Shown here one piece after another: positions 11,040 through 24,000 of a stretch of 64,000 nt of DNA; the stretch's first letter is position 1, and each line of letters starts with the position of its first letter. The stretch covers positions 12,050,423 to 12,114,422 of the forward strand of contig CM070515.1 in NCBI GenBank assembly GCA_036346375.1, read 5' to 3'. Origin of the DNA: Guadua angustifolia (Eukaryota; Streptophyta; Magnoliopsida; Poales; Poaceae). The notes under the pieces are model-generated. The model had not been told where the DNA came from and searched no databases. It was given only the letters and a program-made list of their open reading frames with translations. The position numbers were made by a program, and so were the translations under genes.

Positions 11040-11915
11040 TTTTTCGCGGCGTAACACACCGCGCGCTTTATTTTTTCGTAGAAAAATTTTCTTTTTTTTA
11101 CGGCGTTTTATTTTTTAAATCGTCGAAATAATGAGTGAAACGGCTGAAAGAACACAAAATTTTTCGCGGCGTAACACGGTGAAAAATTATTAGAGATGAC
11201 AACATTTCTTTCGTGAAGTTTTTTCGTAGAAAAATTTTCTTTTTTTTAGCGTTTTATTTTTAAAATGGTTGAAATAATGAGCAAAACGGGGAAAAAATAG
11301 AGAGCTAGAGTTGTAGAAATATCTCTTTTGACGAATTATTTGGGAAATATTGGAGACCGAGCTAGAAAACTGCAGTGGGGAAAAAGTCTAGAGGGAAAAT
11401 GGCGAAAAACTATTAGAGATGACAACATTGTTTTGTCGAGTCTAACACTTTGCGTGTTCGCCGAGTAATAATACATGTTTTAAAAAATATTAGAGACTCA
11501 TGGCGTATCGCATTATGCGTTTTCAGAGAAAAATTTTTTTTTTCTCGATGGCGTTTTATTTTTAAATCGTCGAAATAATGAGCTAAACGGTGAAAGGACA
11601 CAAAATTTTTATGAACACGCCATGCGCAGTCGCTTTTTTCGTGAAAAAATTACTTTTTTCTGGCGACGTTTTATTTTTTAAATCGTCGAAATAATGAGGA
11701 AACGAGGGAAAAAAATAGAGAGATAGAGTTGTAGAAATATCTCTTTTGACGAATTATTTGGAAAATATTGGAGACCGAGGTGGAAAACCGCGGTGGGGAA
11801 AAAGTCTAGAGGGAAAAGGTTGAAAAATTATTAGAGATGACAACATTATTTTGTCGAGTCTAACACTCTTCGCGTTCACCGAGTAATAAATACATGATTT
11901 AAAAAATATCAGAGA
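11040..11915. repeat. Tandem duplication, about 420-450 bp unit
   Basis: Two consecutive copies, about 11040-11495 and 11496-11915. Shared landmarks in the same order are TCGTCGAAATAATGAG, GAGTTGTAGAAATATCTC, TTTTGACGAATTATTTGG, AAAAAGTCTAGAGGGAAAA and TGTCGAGTCTAACAC. Each copy has in turn an internal half-duplication around the GTTTTATTTTT-GAAATAATGAG block (four occurrences, at about 11121, 11266, 11569 and 11682). It is AT-rich with no coding potential and is probably part of a larger undefined repeat. Confidence 0.7.
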
Positions 11916-12480
11916 TCGAGATGGGAAAAAAGTCTGCACACATATTTCTAGTCACGAAAACATTTTTTCCCGCGAAAAACGGAGAAAAGACCTAGATGTA
12001 AAGAGCAAGGATCTAAATGTTACGTTTTTGAACCTGTCCGCTATCCTAAGAAATTAGAAAAGGGCTTGTTCGCGATTTGAATTTAACGGGAGGTTTTTTT
12101 CTGTAAAACGGTACACGAGGGACCCAAACATGATTTAGAAAAAAAATATCTTCCCCTCACAAAAAATCGCGAAGGACTTATTCGTAATCTATAGGGACCT
12201 ATCCGTAATTTCAAGAAACGCAAGGGGTTTTTCGCAAAATCGCCAAGAGGGACACGTGGGGGTGCTCTCCTCCGGAACCTTGCAATCTTTAATTGAGGGA
12301 TGATAACTAAACGGAATTACTAATTTAAGAACGTCTTCACCAAAGATCTCATTGTGATATGTGGCATCACCTTTTTCCTTCTACCACTTTCTCCCTTAAA
12401 GACTCCCTTGTCATGATACTTGGCAACATCATCTTTATCCCACATCCCTCTCTTTTCTCGTCCCCTCAAACTCAAGAAGT
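11916..12480. other. Unassigned repeat-like flank
   Basis: Continues the AT-rich style of the preceding block (runs such as TTTTTCGCAAAATCGCC) without a recognisable coding segment. It probably belongs to the same unknown repeat. Confidence 0.4.
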
Positions 12481-13185
12481 TTTTGTTTTCAATTTTTCTC
12501 CCAAGTTTTTCAATAAGAATTATTTTTTAATCATTTTCAAAAAATTTCGAATCAAAATAGTTTGAATTGAAAGATTTGAATCAGAACTTTTTGAACTGAA
12601 AGTTTTTTTATTTGAACTTTTCAAATACAAAGTTTTTTGAGTCAAAACTTTTTGAACTGAAAGTTTTTTTGAGTTGAAACTTTTCAAATCAAAAGTTCTG
12701 AAACAATTTTTTTGAACTAAAAGTTTTCAAACCGAAAATTTTTGAATTGAAAGTTTTCAAACTAAAAGTTTTTTAAATTCCCCTTCTGAAATTTTTCCAC
12801 TTGAAATTTTTCTAATTTGAATTTCCCAAGTTGAAAATTTCCTAGCTGAAAGTTTTCGATTTGAATTTTTTTGAGATGAAATGTTCCTTGAGTTCAAATT
12901 TTCTAAGTTGAAAGTTCCCGAATTGAAATTTTCTATGTTGAAAATTTCCTAATTCAAAATTTTTTCAAGCAATTTAAATTTTCCTTAGTTGAAATTTTTT
13001 TATTTCAAATTTCCGTAGTTGAAATTTTGCCTAGTTAAAATTTTTTCAAGTTGAAGTATCTCTAGTTGAATTTTTCTGATTTGAAACTTTTTTCAAGTTG
13101 AATTTTTTCGTGATGTATTTCTTCGACTTAAATCCTACTATTTAAAAATTTTAACTTAAAATTTTTTTATTTGAATTTTTTGTGT
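12481..13185. repeat. Degenerate short tandem repeat, TTGAAAGTTTTT type
   Basis: About 700 bp made of variations on a 12-20 bp word alternating GAA(A/C)TTTT with TTGAAAGTTTT. No fixed period survives and no ORF is credible. It looks like an old, point-mutated simple repeat. Confidence 0.65.
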
Positions 13186-13499
13186 AAGAAAGGAAGGAAG
13201 AGGGTGGGATAGCGAGTAGGGAAGAGGGAAGGTAGACGGAGAAGATGATACATGATATTATACTAGATCCATGCCCGTGCATTGCTATGAAAAATAAAAT
13301 TGGTAACGAAACATAAAGGTCAAGCAATAAAAGAAAATTATGCTACAAGATCAAACATCTATTTCTCCCGATTACAAAAGTTTTTACGGTTTCTTCTCCG
13401 GTATGAATTAAAACCAAATATATTATACGTAGCAATATATATTACCAATATAAAAAATCAATCAATCATTTTTATCCCTTTTTGCAATTTATATTACCA

Positions 13500-14205
13500 G
13501 CTCGCGTTCCTCTTCCTCTCGCCATGCTCGCAGCGCACGCTATGGAATCCGCCTTCCTTGTCGTCCACTTCGTTGCGCATGTTATGGCAGCATGGTCAGT
13601 CGCCTCGGAGAAAGGGCCACCGCCGCCACCCAGCCTTTGTACCTCCGCGTCTTCTGGATCGCCACCGCCCTCGGCGCGCTCTTCTCGCTTGGCGGTGATC
13701 TCATTGTCGACGGTTCATTGCTTCTTCCCAGATGGCCCTCTCGCCTTTGCCGACCTACTCGTCTCCATACCTCTGGCGTATCTAGCTATCACTGGTTTCA
13801 CCAGCTATGATGCTGAAGCCCATGAAGGTGAACCAGAAAACACCAGCGCCAAGGCGCTCGCCATGCCGTGCGCCGCCGCATCGTTCCTCTCTCTCGCGAC
13901 GTTCAACTGGATTAACGCGTTTATCTCCAAGGGATATGCCAATGACTCTCTCACCGCCGACGACGTCTCACCGGTGTTGCCGGGCAACCTCGCCGAAGCG
14001 TCGTACATTTTGTTTACGTCCAACTGGTCGGCGCTGGGGTCATGGCACCCGGTGGGCATCGCGCTTTAGCTGTCCTTCTGGCCGCAGTTACTACTGACCG
14101 CGACGCTAGGCCTACTGCGTCTCGCAGCCATATACGTCGGTCCGTCACTTATTGATCAGTGTGTCGAGTTCATTCGCCGTGGCGGCATAACATGGAGATC
14201 TTGAA
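13500..14205 (+). pseudogene. ABCC (MRP-type) transporter N-terminal fragment
   Basis: Resembles the N-terminal membrane region and linker of plant ABCC transporters, which move glutathione conjugates and related organic anions into the vacuole. Pieces in order are ESAFLVVHFVAHVMAAWSV (about 13540-13600), LYLRVFWIATALGALFSLGG in another frame (about 13640-13700), then PLAFADLLVSIPLAYLAITG and the conserved SLATFNWINAFISKGY with DDVSPVLPG. A TAG at 14067-14069 stands where a Trp codon is expected. Coding similarity resumes (LLRLAAIYVGPSLID) and ends near 14203. There are at least two frame changes and one stop. The second membrane domain and both ATP-binding domains are absent. It is a truncated pseudogene. 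Confidence 0.7.
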
Positions 14206-14439
14206 TGAATTCTCTTGATTGATTCTGTGAAAACTGTACAACATATAGAGTACAAAAGAAATGATTGGCCGACTATTAATTACCAACAATAATCAGGGAT
14301 TTTTCTATAATAATCAACCATATTTAGAGAGATATGTTTGGCTGTAAATCAAGAAAGAATAATTAGCTATAATGATTGGCTATTATTGGTGATATGACGG
14401 AGGGCTAGGAAGAACGAACCGCTGCCATCAACTGCAAAT

Positions 14440-15011
14440 TTATATTAATAGAGAGAAGTGTGCTCTCAAACTTACATTGCTGAAAGCCTAAAACATCTCC
14501 TGAACTTTGCAACAGACTGCGTTTTCTGGGATCTTACCACAATTATCTGACAACATCATCAAATAGTTATAAAATGAGAGATGTGGATGCAACGTCTGGG
14601 TACCACAAAAACAATGCGCAGAGGAAACGAAGGAATAGAGTAATGAGCTGACAAATTTAAGCAGCAGCAGTAATTCATACAGAAGATTATCAAGCAGCTG
14701 CGTTGATGCAACATTCACAAACACACGATACGAGGGAAACAACTGCAGTCACGATATCACAATCATGTTCAATGGCAACAATCGCAGCACCCTGCGGTTT
14801 AAGCTCATGTTTTCAAATAGTTCTGCCCACTGCAACATATGAGGTAGGATAAGCAGCCCTCATTGAACCTAGGGATGCTGGCTAGAAAACCCTCATTCGG
14901 GTTCCTTCCACAACCTAACTTGGAAGCAGAAGCCTCTGATTCCTCATTTTCTCTCGAAACAAATAATTTTGACTAATTTAGTGATATACACAACGATAGG
15001 ATAAATTGCCT
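14440..15011 (-). other. Presumed 3' UTR of the RING gene
   Basis: Follows the stop codon of the RING-H2 gene on the minus strand. No canonical poly-A signal is certain. A TTAATATAAAT word near 14446-14456 could serve. No competing gene seen. Confidence 0.35.
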
Positions 15012-18000
15012 TCACAAGAAGGGCGGCATCCTTTGGGGAGGAACAGGCTGATAACCATTCTCTGGGTGGCTCTGTGGTACCCGCTCACCAGCAGGTCTTC
15101 GAGCAAAACTTCCATGTGTATGGTTCTGGATAGGATTGAAGGTGCCCCACCAGTGAGATTCACTGTCAGCAGGGATCCAGGGAAATGGGGCAAAGCCCTC
15201 CCGACCCCACCCGTATGATCGGTCAACAGGTCTAGAGACACCTTCACCATCGGGTGTAAGGCTCCTGCTCACAGCTCCAGGGGGAGCAAATACATGGGGC
15301 CCTCCAGTCTCAGCGGAGGATGCTGCTGCAATGAAAGACGTAATTGTCAAGGCCCTCGGCCTAACCCTTCTAGTTGTAGGAGGGAATTGCATTGTAGAGT
15401 GCATCGACTGTGGATACATATGTCCCCTTGCACCATGAGCATGCCCTCTGGTTTCGGCCATAACAGCTGGCATTGACCCTAATGGTGCCATCATATTGCT
15501 TCCATTGCGAGGTGTGGGCCTGTAGTATTTGAACATCGTAAGAGCTAAGCAAGCAGGAGGTTTAGCATAGAAAAAAGAGGAAACCGAAAATTAGGCATGA
15601 CTTGCAGCCATGGTTATTAAAACGTAAAACGAGAACGAAACGACACACCCCCTTTTTAACTTTTAAATGTTTAAACGAGTGTTGAAACGTAGTTTTAAAC
15701 ACCATGGTAAAACGAATAAGGGAGCAAAGATATATTATGTACCTTGATTTTATAGTCCTCTTCCATATAATTTGAGTCTCGTGATGCGTTTGGGAGCGTC
15801 GATCTAAGTTGAGAAAATCTAATATCTTCGGTTTTCCTATACACGAATGGAGGTTCAGAATCTGGATCCGGATACAGGTAGATTACTCACCGCTAGCTTT
15901 TACAGCCCAGCACTGTAGCACGAAGGCCGGTTCAGATCTCGATCCAGCGGTAGAGATCACGGGTTTGTTCATTCCGCTTCTCTTCTCGCTTATCCGCCTC
16001 TTCTTTTCCGCTCAAGGTTCCTTCTCGGCTTTGGGAGCTTCGCATCGCGTCGCCGCCATGGAGGTCGACGCCGCGCCGCTTCGCTTACACGGATGCGCCG
16101 CCATGGAGGTCGAGCGCTTCGCCGATATGTTCATTCCGTTCTTTCGCGCTTGCTTACGCCGGATGCGGCCACCTGCTTTCAATCGCTATCTCCCCCGAAG
16201 TTTGATCCGCTCTTGGACCAACTCCCGAGTGCCTTATCGCTCTACAGGAAGGTCTAATCGCTCTCTCATTGAGCTCCCTCGCCATGCTTCCCCGCCTTCG
16301 CCCAAACCCTAGCTACGGAGATCGGCGCCGTTGGGTTCTTCCACATCCGCTTGGATGCCACAGGTCGCGGCACGGAATCCTTTAGCTCGCCATCCGCACC
16401 ACGCTTGTTTGGAGGTAGAGATCGCGACGCGGATGGAGCGAAGGTGGCGGGCGTCGACGGCGATCTCGTTCCGGCTGCGGCCACCGCTCAACGGAGTAGA
16501 GATCCTCACGTGAGTTTCTCGGCCCGACTCTGCCTCTGCTTCTTCCTCCCCCGATTCCGAGTTCCGACTCTGCGTTTTGCCCATTTTTTTGCGTTTTGGA
16601 CGTCTCAACGACGCTTTCAGACGCTCGGCCGTTCACGAGAGTTTGCGCGTTTGATTTGGGCAGAACGCCCGGACGTTCTTCAACATCTGAGCGTTTTATC
16701 TTTTAAACGACGTTTAACGACGTTTTAATAACCATGCTTGCAGCACCTAAGCTAGATTCAGTTAGGTTTCCATATAGGCTATGAAAACCATCTAGCAGAC
16801 CAGAACTTCAGGTTTTCAGGGTTGGGAAATGAACTTTTGAGCATAAAACGGGGTCTGTCTAGAAAGTAGTAATGTAGAGTGAAACGACATGTAAACCTGC
16901 TTAGAGTTAGATTCATGAATTGAGCATACCTGTGCACTAGGGGATGGTGAGGTACATACGGTCTGGATCTCTGTTGGCTGCTGCTGTCATATCTTGGTGG
17001 TCCTATAACAAATGGAGCTACAGAATGATCAGGAATTCCTGATACAGGAAGATTACTCAAATATCGGTGCTCGCTGTCATGATTTCTTGATTCGGTATGG
17101 AAAACTTGGGCATTGCTCAAATCAGGAGTTGCATGGCCTTCCAAGCCAGTTGGATGTCGATGAAATGAAGCACTTTCAGCACCTGAATTAGAACTAGAAG
17201 GCACATGGATGGGATGGAGAAAACCACGCAGTGCAAGATATGGGCAAAAAAGTGAACTGCTTGCAGCACTTGAATGATCTCCAACTGTATGATCTTCATA
17301 AAGGGAAAAAATAAACAACATTGAAATTTTAAAAGTTCAAAGTTCAGGATGACATGCTTACAAGAAATTGGCTCAGCTTCGCCCTCCCTGCAAAAAAGTA
17401 CCAACTAAATTCAGAACTTGAAGGATTAAAATATTTTTTTTAAAGAACCTGAGGTTCCAAGTGCAGTACCACCAATTCATCAAGGAGTAAACAAGAGAGA
17501 TTTTGTAACACAACAACTCCAGTGCTAACAACTAACTGTCACTGATATGGATGTTCTTGGTTGTAGGCTTGCGTTCCAAGTCGGAGACCTGATCGAGAAG
17601 GAATGGAAGTCGCTGTGGTGACTCGACGACGACCTATGGTAATGGCTAATCGGAGCCACCGGCCGTTTATCGTCGGCGACGCCTAAGACTGAAATTTGGT
17701 GCACAAAAACGTGCATTTTCTGTCCTTTTCCTCTTTATTCATAGAATTCTCCTAAACATAGTAACTAGTAAAGATAGAAAGCACTAATAAGAAGAGATAC
17801 AAAAGATATTCTCCTTCCTTCCAAATCAGCCGCAGCCTCCCTAATTCAGCCTCAGCCCTATCCCTGGCACCCCTGGTCATGTTTCTTCCAAAATAGACCC
17901 TATTGGGTTTATCCATATCAATACTCCCCTCTTTGACCATTGAATCAAAATTGGCGGTGCCCTTAATAAAACGCTGGCCAATATCTTATATGGAACAGAT

Positions 18001-21000
18001 TGGGCCAAATCCGGCGAAGGATGAGAAACGTCTTCAGGCAGAGCTAGAGTGTCTTCCGGAGGAGTCCCTCTAAATGGCTTCAACATGGAGACATGGAAAA
18101 CGTTATGGAGCTTAGCTGCTGCTGGAATCTCCAGACGATATGCCACTTCTCCAATTCGACTAATCACCTTGTAGGGTCCAAAATATTTAGGAGCCAACTT
18201 ATGATATTGATATGTCCTAATCGATACTTGTCGGTGACTTTGTAACTTCAACCAGACCCAATCCCCAACAGTAAATGTTACCTCCCGATGATGAAGGTCA
18301 TATCTCTGTTTCATTCTATTCTGCGCAACCAACAAATGATGTCGAGCTCAATTCAATAAATCATCCCGATCAACCAGTTGGCAATCAACAGCATTCACCA
18401 GAGTTGCTCCCTGACTGTATGGCACCAATGAAGGAGGTCGCCGGCCATACACTAATTCAAACGGGGTCATCCGAAGCGCAGAATGATAGGAAGAATTATA
18501 ACAAAATTCAGCCCAGGGCAACTATTGCACCCATGACGAAGGCCTTTCAGCCGCCAGGCAACGCAAATACATCTCAATAGTTCGGTTAACCACTTCTATC
18601 TGACCATCAGTCTGTGGGTGGTATAAAGAGGAAGTAAGAAGCTGTGTTCCACATCTCTTGAAAAGGTCCTACCAGAAAGTACTGGTGAAAACCGGATCCC
18701 TATCCGAAACAATAGACTCATGCATACCATGTAGCCTGACAATCTGATCAAAGAACACGTCGCGATCGCCACGCCAGAATGGACGCTAATAGCAATGAAA
18801 TGACCATATTTAGATAAACGATCGACCACCACCAGTAGAGCTGTTTTACCTTGAGATTTAGGAAGAGCCACCACAAAATCCATTGACACATCAGCCCAAA
18901 TATGTTGAGGCACTGGCAAGGGTTGTAAAAGACCCGCAGGAGCCAAAGTGCATGTCTTATGCTGCTGACAAATCAAGCAATGGCGAATATACTCTTCCAC
19001 TGATTTGCGCAACCCTTCCCAAAAGAAACCTTGTTTAATCCGATGGAAAGTTTTATACACCCCCTCATGTGTCACATCGAGGTAAGCAGCTACCACCTCA
19101 GAACGCAATGGGGATGTTGCTGGAATATAGAGCTTGTCTTTGTAATAAAGAAGTCCATCCTGCACTGTCCACAACACCTTGCACTCCTCATTAACGACTG
19201 ACTCCGCCGGCTGGAGCGATGTAACTTGCTCTGGCAGCCGGTTAGCAAGCCGCAGCTGCTGTCCAACAGACTGCAATTGCTCACAACGCTGCTGTATTTC
19301 CGGATCCTCCCGCAGTGCTGCCTCCCAAGTGTCCCGGACCATGCCGGCAGGAGCTGAGATACCGCACAACTGCTCTCATAGTCATGAAGGCGTGATAAAA
19401 CATCGGCCACCACATTTGCTCGTCCCGGTTTGTACTCAACAGAAAAATCAAATCCCATTAACTTGCTTAACCAATGTTGTTGAGGAGTTATCAAAGCTTG
19501 TTCAAGGAGATATTTTAAGCTTGCATGATCTGTCCGCACCACAAAAGATCGCCCCCTCAAATACGGCCTCCAGTGTCGAATGGCCTTAGACAATCCAATA
19601 AGTTCTCGCTCATAAGCTGCGAGCTTCGTATGTCGGTCTGCCAATTTCCGACTATAATAAGCCATTGGGTGACCTTCTTGCTGTAACACTACCCCTATGC
19701 CTGTGCTGGAAGCATCACATTCAACAACAAAAGGAATGGAAAAATTTGGCAGTTGTAACACAGGGGCCGATTGCAAAGCCTTCTTCAGACGCTGGAATGC
19801 ATGCTCAGCCTCTGCTGACCATTGAAATTCTCGTCGGCGAAGAAGATTAGTGAGGGGTTCCGCAATTGATGCATAATGATGGATAAACCTCCTATAATAT
19901 CCAGTCAAACCTAAGAAACTTCGTACATCCGCAACAGATAAAGGAATTGGCCAACGATCAATGTCCTGTACCTTGTTAGGATTTGCCTCCACCCCATCAG
20001 CAGAAATAACATGCCGAGATAACCCACCGTGCCTTGAGCAAAAGCACACTTAGATCTCTTTAGATTTAATTGATGTTGGCGGAGTTGTGCTAAAACCAAC
20101 TGGAGATGCTGAAGATGTTCCTCCCAAGTGGAGCTATATACAAGGATATCAACGAAGAAAACCAATACAAATTTGCGAAGGAACCGGGCTAATACCTCAT
20201 TCATAAGAGCTTGAAAAGTCGAAGGAGCATTACATAACCCAAATGCCATGACCAATGACTCGAAGTGACCATGGTGTGTACGGAAAGCCGTCTTTTCAAT
20301 ATCCTCTTCACACATGCGGACTTGGTGATATCCAGACCGCAAATCCAATTTGGTAAAGAATTTGGTCCCATGCAATTCATCCAGCAACTCTTCCACCACT
20401 GGAATTGGGAATTTATCCTTGATGGTTCTCGCATTGAGTTCCTAGTAATCAACGCAAAATCTCCAGAACCATCCTCCTTGCAAGACTAGCAATCTCGGGC
20501 GAAGAGAATGGAGACTGCTAGGCCGGATAATTCCTCGAGCCAACATTTCTTCACATTGTTTTTCAATTTCATCCTTTTGGCGATGGGGATATCGATACAT
20601 TCGAACAACAACCGGATCGGATCCTTCCTTCAAGCAAATCTCGTGATCACAATGGCGAGAAGGGGTAGACCTGCGGTTCCCTGAATAGGTCATCAAATTC
20701 ATGTAAAATATCCCGCAATCGACCATCTTCCTCTTTCCCAATCACACACTTGCCTCTCCACCCTTTTGTTCCTTTCTCCCTGTAAATTCAACCTTTGCGG
20801 CTCCAAGTAGAAGGTCATGAAGTGAATCAAAATTCGAACTTATATATCCCAGTTCTTTCAACCACTAAACACCCGTAACCACATCAAAGCCCTCTAGAGG
20901 AATCGCCATGAAGGGTGCAAAGAAAAGAATACCCTGGATGGTGAATGGCGCCAGAATCCTTCCTGTGCAAGGCGACGAGCTCAGTTGGCCACGCGCTTGC

Positions 21001-24000
21001 TGTCTTGAATCGACAATTGCTCCACCTTCACCTTGGAAGTTGCATGGTCGCTAATAAAGTTATGAGTGCTGCCACTATCGACCAACCCCACCACCTCTGT
21101 CCTCCCAATTCCAGAGTCACTTGCATGGTGTTTCAACTTCGCCCACGCATTGCTAGGGTTGAAAGTGCTTGCTTCATCCTCTTGGTCCCCAATTTCTCCT
21201 CATCTTCATGACAACCTCCAAGTGAAAGAGTCTTTTACATCGATGTCCCCTAGAGTATACCTCATCACAATTATAGCATAATCCTTCTCCTCCGCTCCGC
21301 CATCTCTTCCGAATCGAGACGGCGACGATATGGTGGCTGCTGCAATGAAGATGCTGCATCGCTGACGCCTGGGTTGATGATGATGGTGCAGCGCCCACCA
21401 CTTTGGTCGCCGCGGGTGTCTTGAAGACAAGATGCAGACTGCTTGAGTCTGCTGGTCGGGGCGAACTCGTCCAGAGGCCGCGAGACCCTCTGTCCAAGCT
21501 CCCGAGCACCGAGCCGTTGGGTGAGTTGCGACCAAACCCCAGGTGAGGCCGCACCCCTTGTACCATTTGTGTCGCCCTAGCAAGCCATATATCCTCCCTT
21601 CTTTCCGCCTCTCGCGCCAACCCAATGGCATCGGCCAGATCACGTGGACGATCTTGGCGCACATCCGCTGCTGAGGTCGAAGATAGACTGGCGGTGAACA
21701 ATTCAATTTGATTTCCCTTGGACATCCTTGACGTCCACGCAAGAAGTCGCCGAAGTCCTCGCAGACTCATCCAAATTGACCGGCGCCTTGCTTCAAATTT
21801 GACAAATCACCAAGTGGTCCTGCGGTCGAATGCCGTGTGAACCTTTGTAAGAAAGTCTCATGGAACTCATCCCATGTGATGTGCTCCTCCTCCTGTTCCC
21901 AATTATCCAACACCTCATGGGCCTCTCCCCGCAAATGCATCCCGGCCATCTCCACCCACTCCACTGCAGGCACCCCATGCAAACGTCCAAAATGTTCGCA
22001 TTGCCGTAACCACAACAGAGGGTCTTCCGAACCATCAAACAGCGGCAGCTCATATCGAGGAGTTTGCGACACCCATCGCCGGCCGCCCTGCTCAATGCCC
22101 CCACCACCATCCTCTCGACCCCGATCGGATCGACGCGGCTGTTCTCCTCCCGCTGTCATGGAGTTCTGAACGCCCGGCTTATGAACTCGCCGCTTCCGGA
22201 CACCTGGATGAAGTCGGCGACAGCCTTTCCTAACTCAGCCATGGTGGTCTGGATTCCTTGCACCGTCGTTTCCATCCTTGCCACCGTCACCTCCAGAGTT
22301 CCCAAACGCTCCTCCACGGAAGCCATAGACACAGAACCGATCGGCTCTGATACCAATTGATATGGATGTTCTTGGTTGTAGGCTCGCGTTCCAGGTCAGA
22401 GACCTGATCGAGAAGGAATGGAAGTCGCCGTGGTGACTCGACGACGACCTATGGTAATGGCTAATTGGAGCCACCAGCCGTTTATCGTTGACGACGCCTA
22501 AGACTAAAATTTGGTGCACAAAAACATGCGTTTTCTGTCCTCCTTTTCCTCTTTATTCATAGAATTCTCCTATACATAGTAACTAGTAGAGATAGCACTA
22601 ATAAGGTAACTAATAAGAAGAGATACAAAAGATATTCTCCTTCCTTCGGTCCTTCCAAATCAGCCGCAGCCTCCCTAATTCAGCCTCAGCCCTATCCCTG
22701 GCGCCCCTGGTCATGTTTCTTCCGAAAATAGACCCTATTGGGTTTATCCATATCAGTCACCCAGAAACCAAGGAAAGGGCAATACACAGTCCGTACAAGA
22801 CAAAAATATCCTGATATTATGTCATCAGTCTCAACTAGCACTTCATTGCTGATTAATTCCAAGAATCTACTGATTGGGAAGAAATACTTATACATTTATT
22901 AAAAAAAGTTGAGCATAGTGGAGACTGCAAATCCACTAAAGGGCATGTGATTATGGACAGTTTAATGCATTAAACATCATCCCATATCATGCATGACAGC
23001 ACCGGGTGTCATCTTATAGGACCGAATGGATGGTGTCCCTTTGGGTAGTAGGTTTTGGGAAGATGAGTTAAATTCATCCTGTGATTTTGGCCTTTACATT
23101 AGTGCCTTCTAACAATTAAGAGGGACAATCAGGGACACATTATCACAATCAATTTAAAAAACCAATACCGACATATCTATTGACACACTTTAAGACAACA
23201 CAGGCACACAGCATATTCTCTTATGAAAATTAGGAAGTGCAGATATCCAATTTTGCTTGTAAATCGTTAATCACATGTTCAAAAAAACCATACATATTGA
23301 GATGAGAGGAGACATGCTTACTCAAATACAGATGCTAGCTGGGTGAATCCACTAAAGGGGCACCATTGAAATCCAAACGGCTGTGAATCCATCCAATAGA
23401 ATAATTATAAACAGGATACAGGTGAAATGATGCCAGACAATGACAACATACCAAAACTGAAACCTGCCTTTTCTAACGACATATTGAGTGCAAGTAACTC
23501 GCTAAAACATGAGACAGAAGACACATATGAGACCTGGTCCAGTGCATATACTATACAAACTAATAAAATATCATTACTTATGAAGCAGCTTGAACAGGAA
23601 AATATGTTAATATTTTTTATGCCCTACATATTCACTCAGATGAGCACTTACAAGATCAGATGTGATGTCATAGGTTTCACCCGTCACCCAGCCACCTATA
23701 TCAATATCAGGAGATGGACGATGCCCACTTGCATAAAGCCAGCTACCTTTCTCAATCTTCCGACAGTTAGGGCACTGCATTGCCCCTTTCACATTAAATG
23801 CCGATCCAATGCAGTCTAGCATGAACAAAAATTGTTTAGATCAATAATCTGTGTATGATGCCAGAGTATATTTTCACGCATGTATGGGCAGTTGGACATA
23901 TCAATATGCACACGGAGGAAAGATATAGGCACATACTTGGCAACTACATGGCCCAAAATGTCATAACGAATACAAAGAACAAGTACACAACAGCAATGCA

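Larger units (their letters stand above)
17543..22755 (-). mobile_element. Complete Ty3/Gypsy retrotransposon, 5.2 kb
   Basis: LTRs lie at 17543-17920 and 22358-22755, each beginning TGATATGGAT and ending ATCCATATCA. The target duplication GTCAC is perfect (17538-17542 and 22756-22760). On the minus strand the primer site TGGTATCAGAGC, complementary to initiator Met-tRNA, lies just inside the right LTR (about 22344-22355). A purine tract, AAAGAGGGGAG, precedes the left LTR. The order gag, protease, RT, RNase H, integrase is that of Ty3/Gypsy. The integrase tail with HNVFHVSMLKP suggests a chromovirus, but a chromodomain is not clear. The element is antisense-free relative to its host gene, since both run on the minus strand. 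It is not autonomous because of stops and frame changes. Confidence 0.92.
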
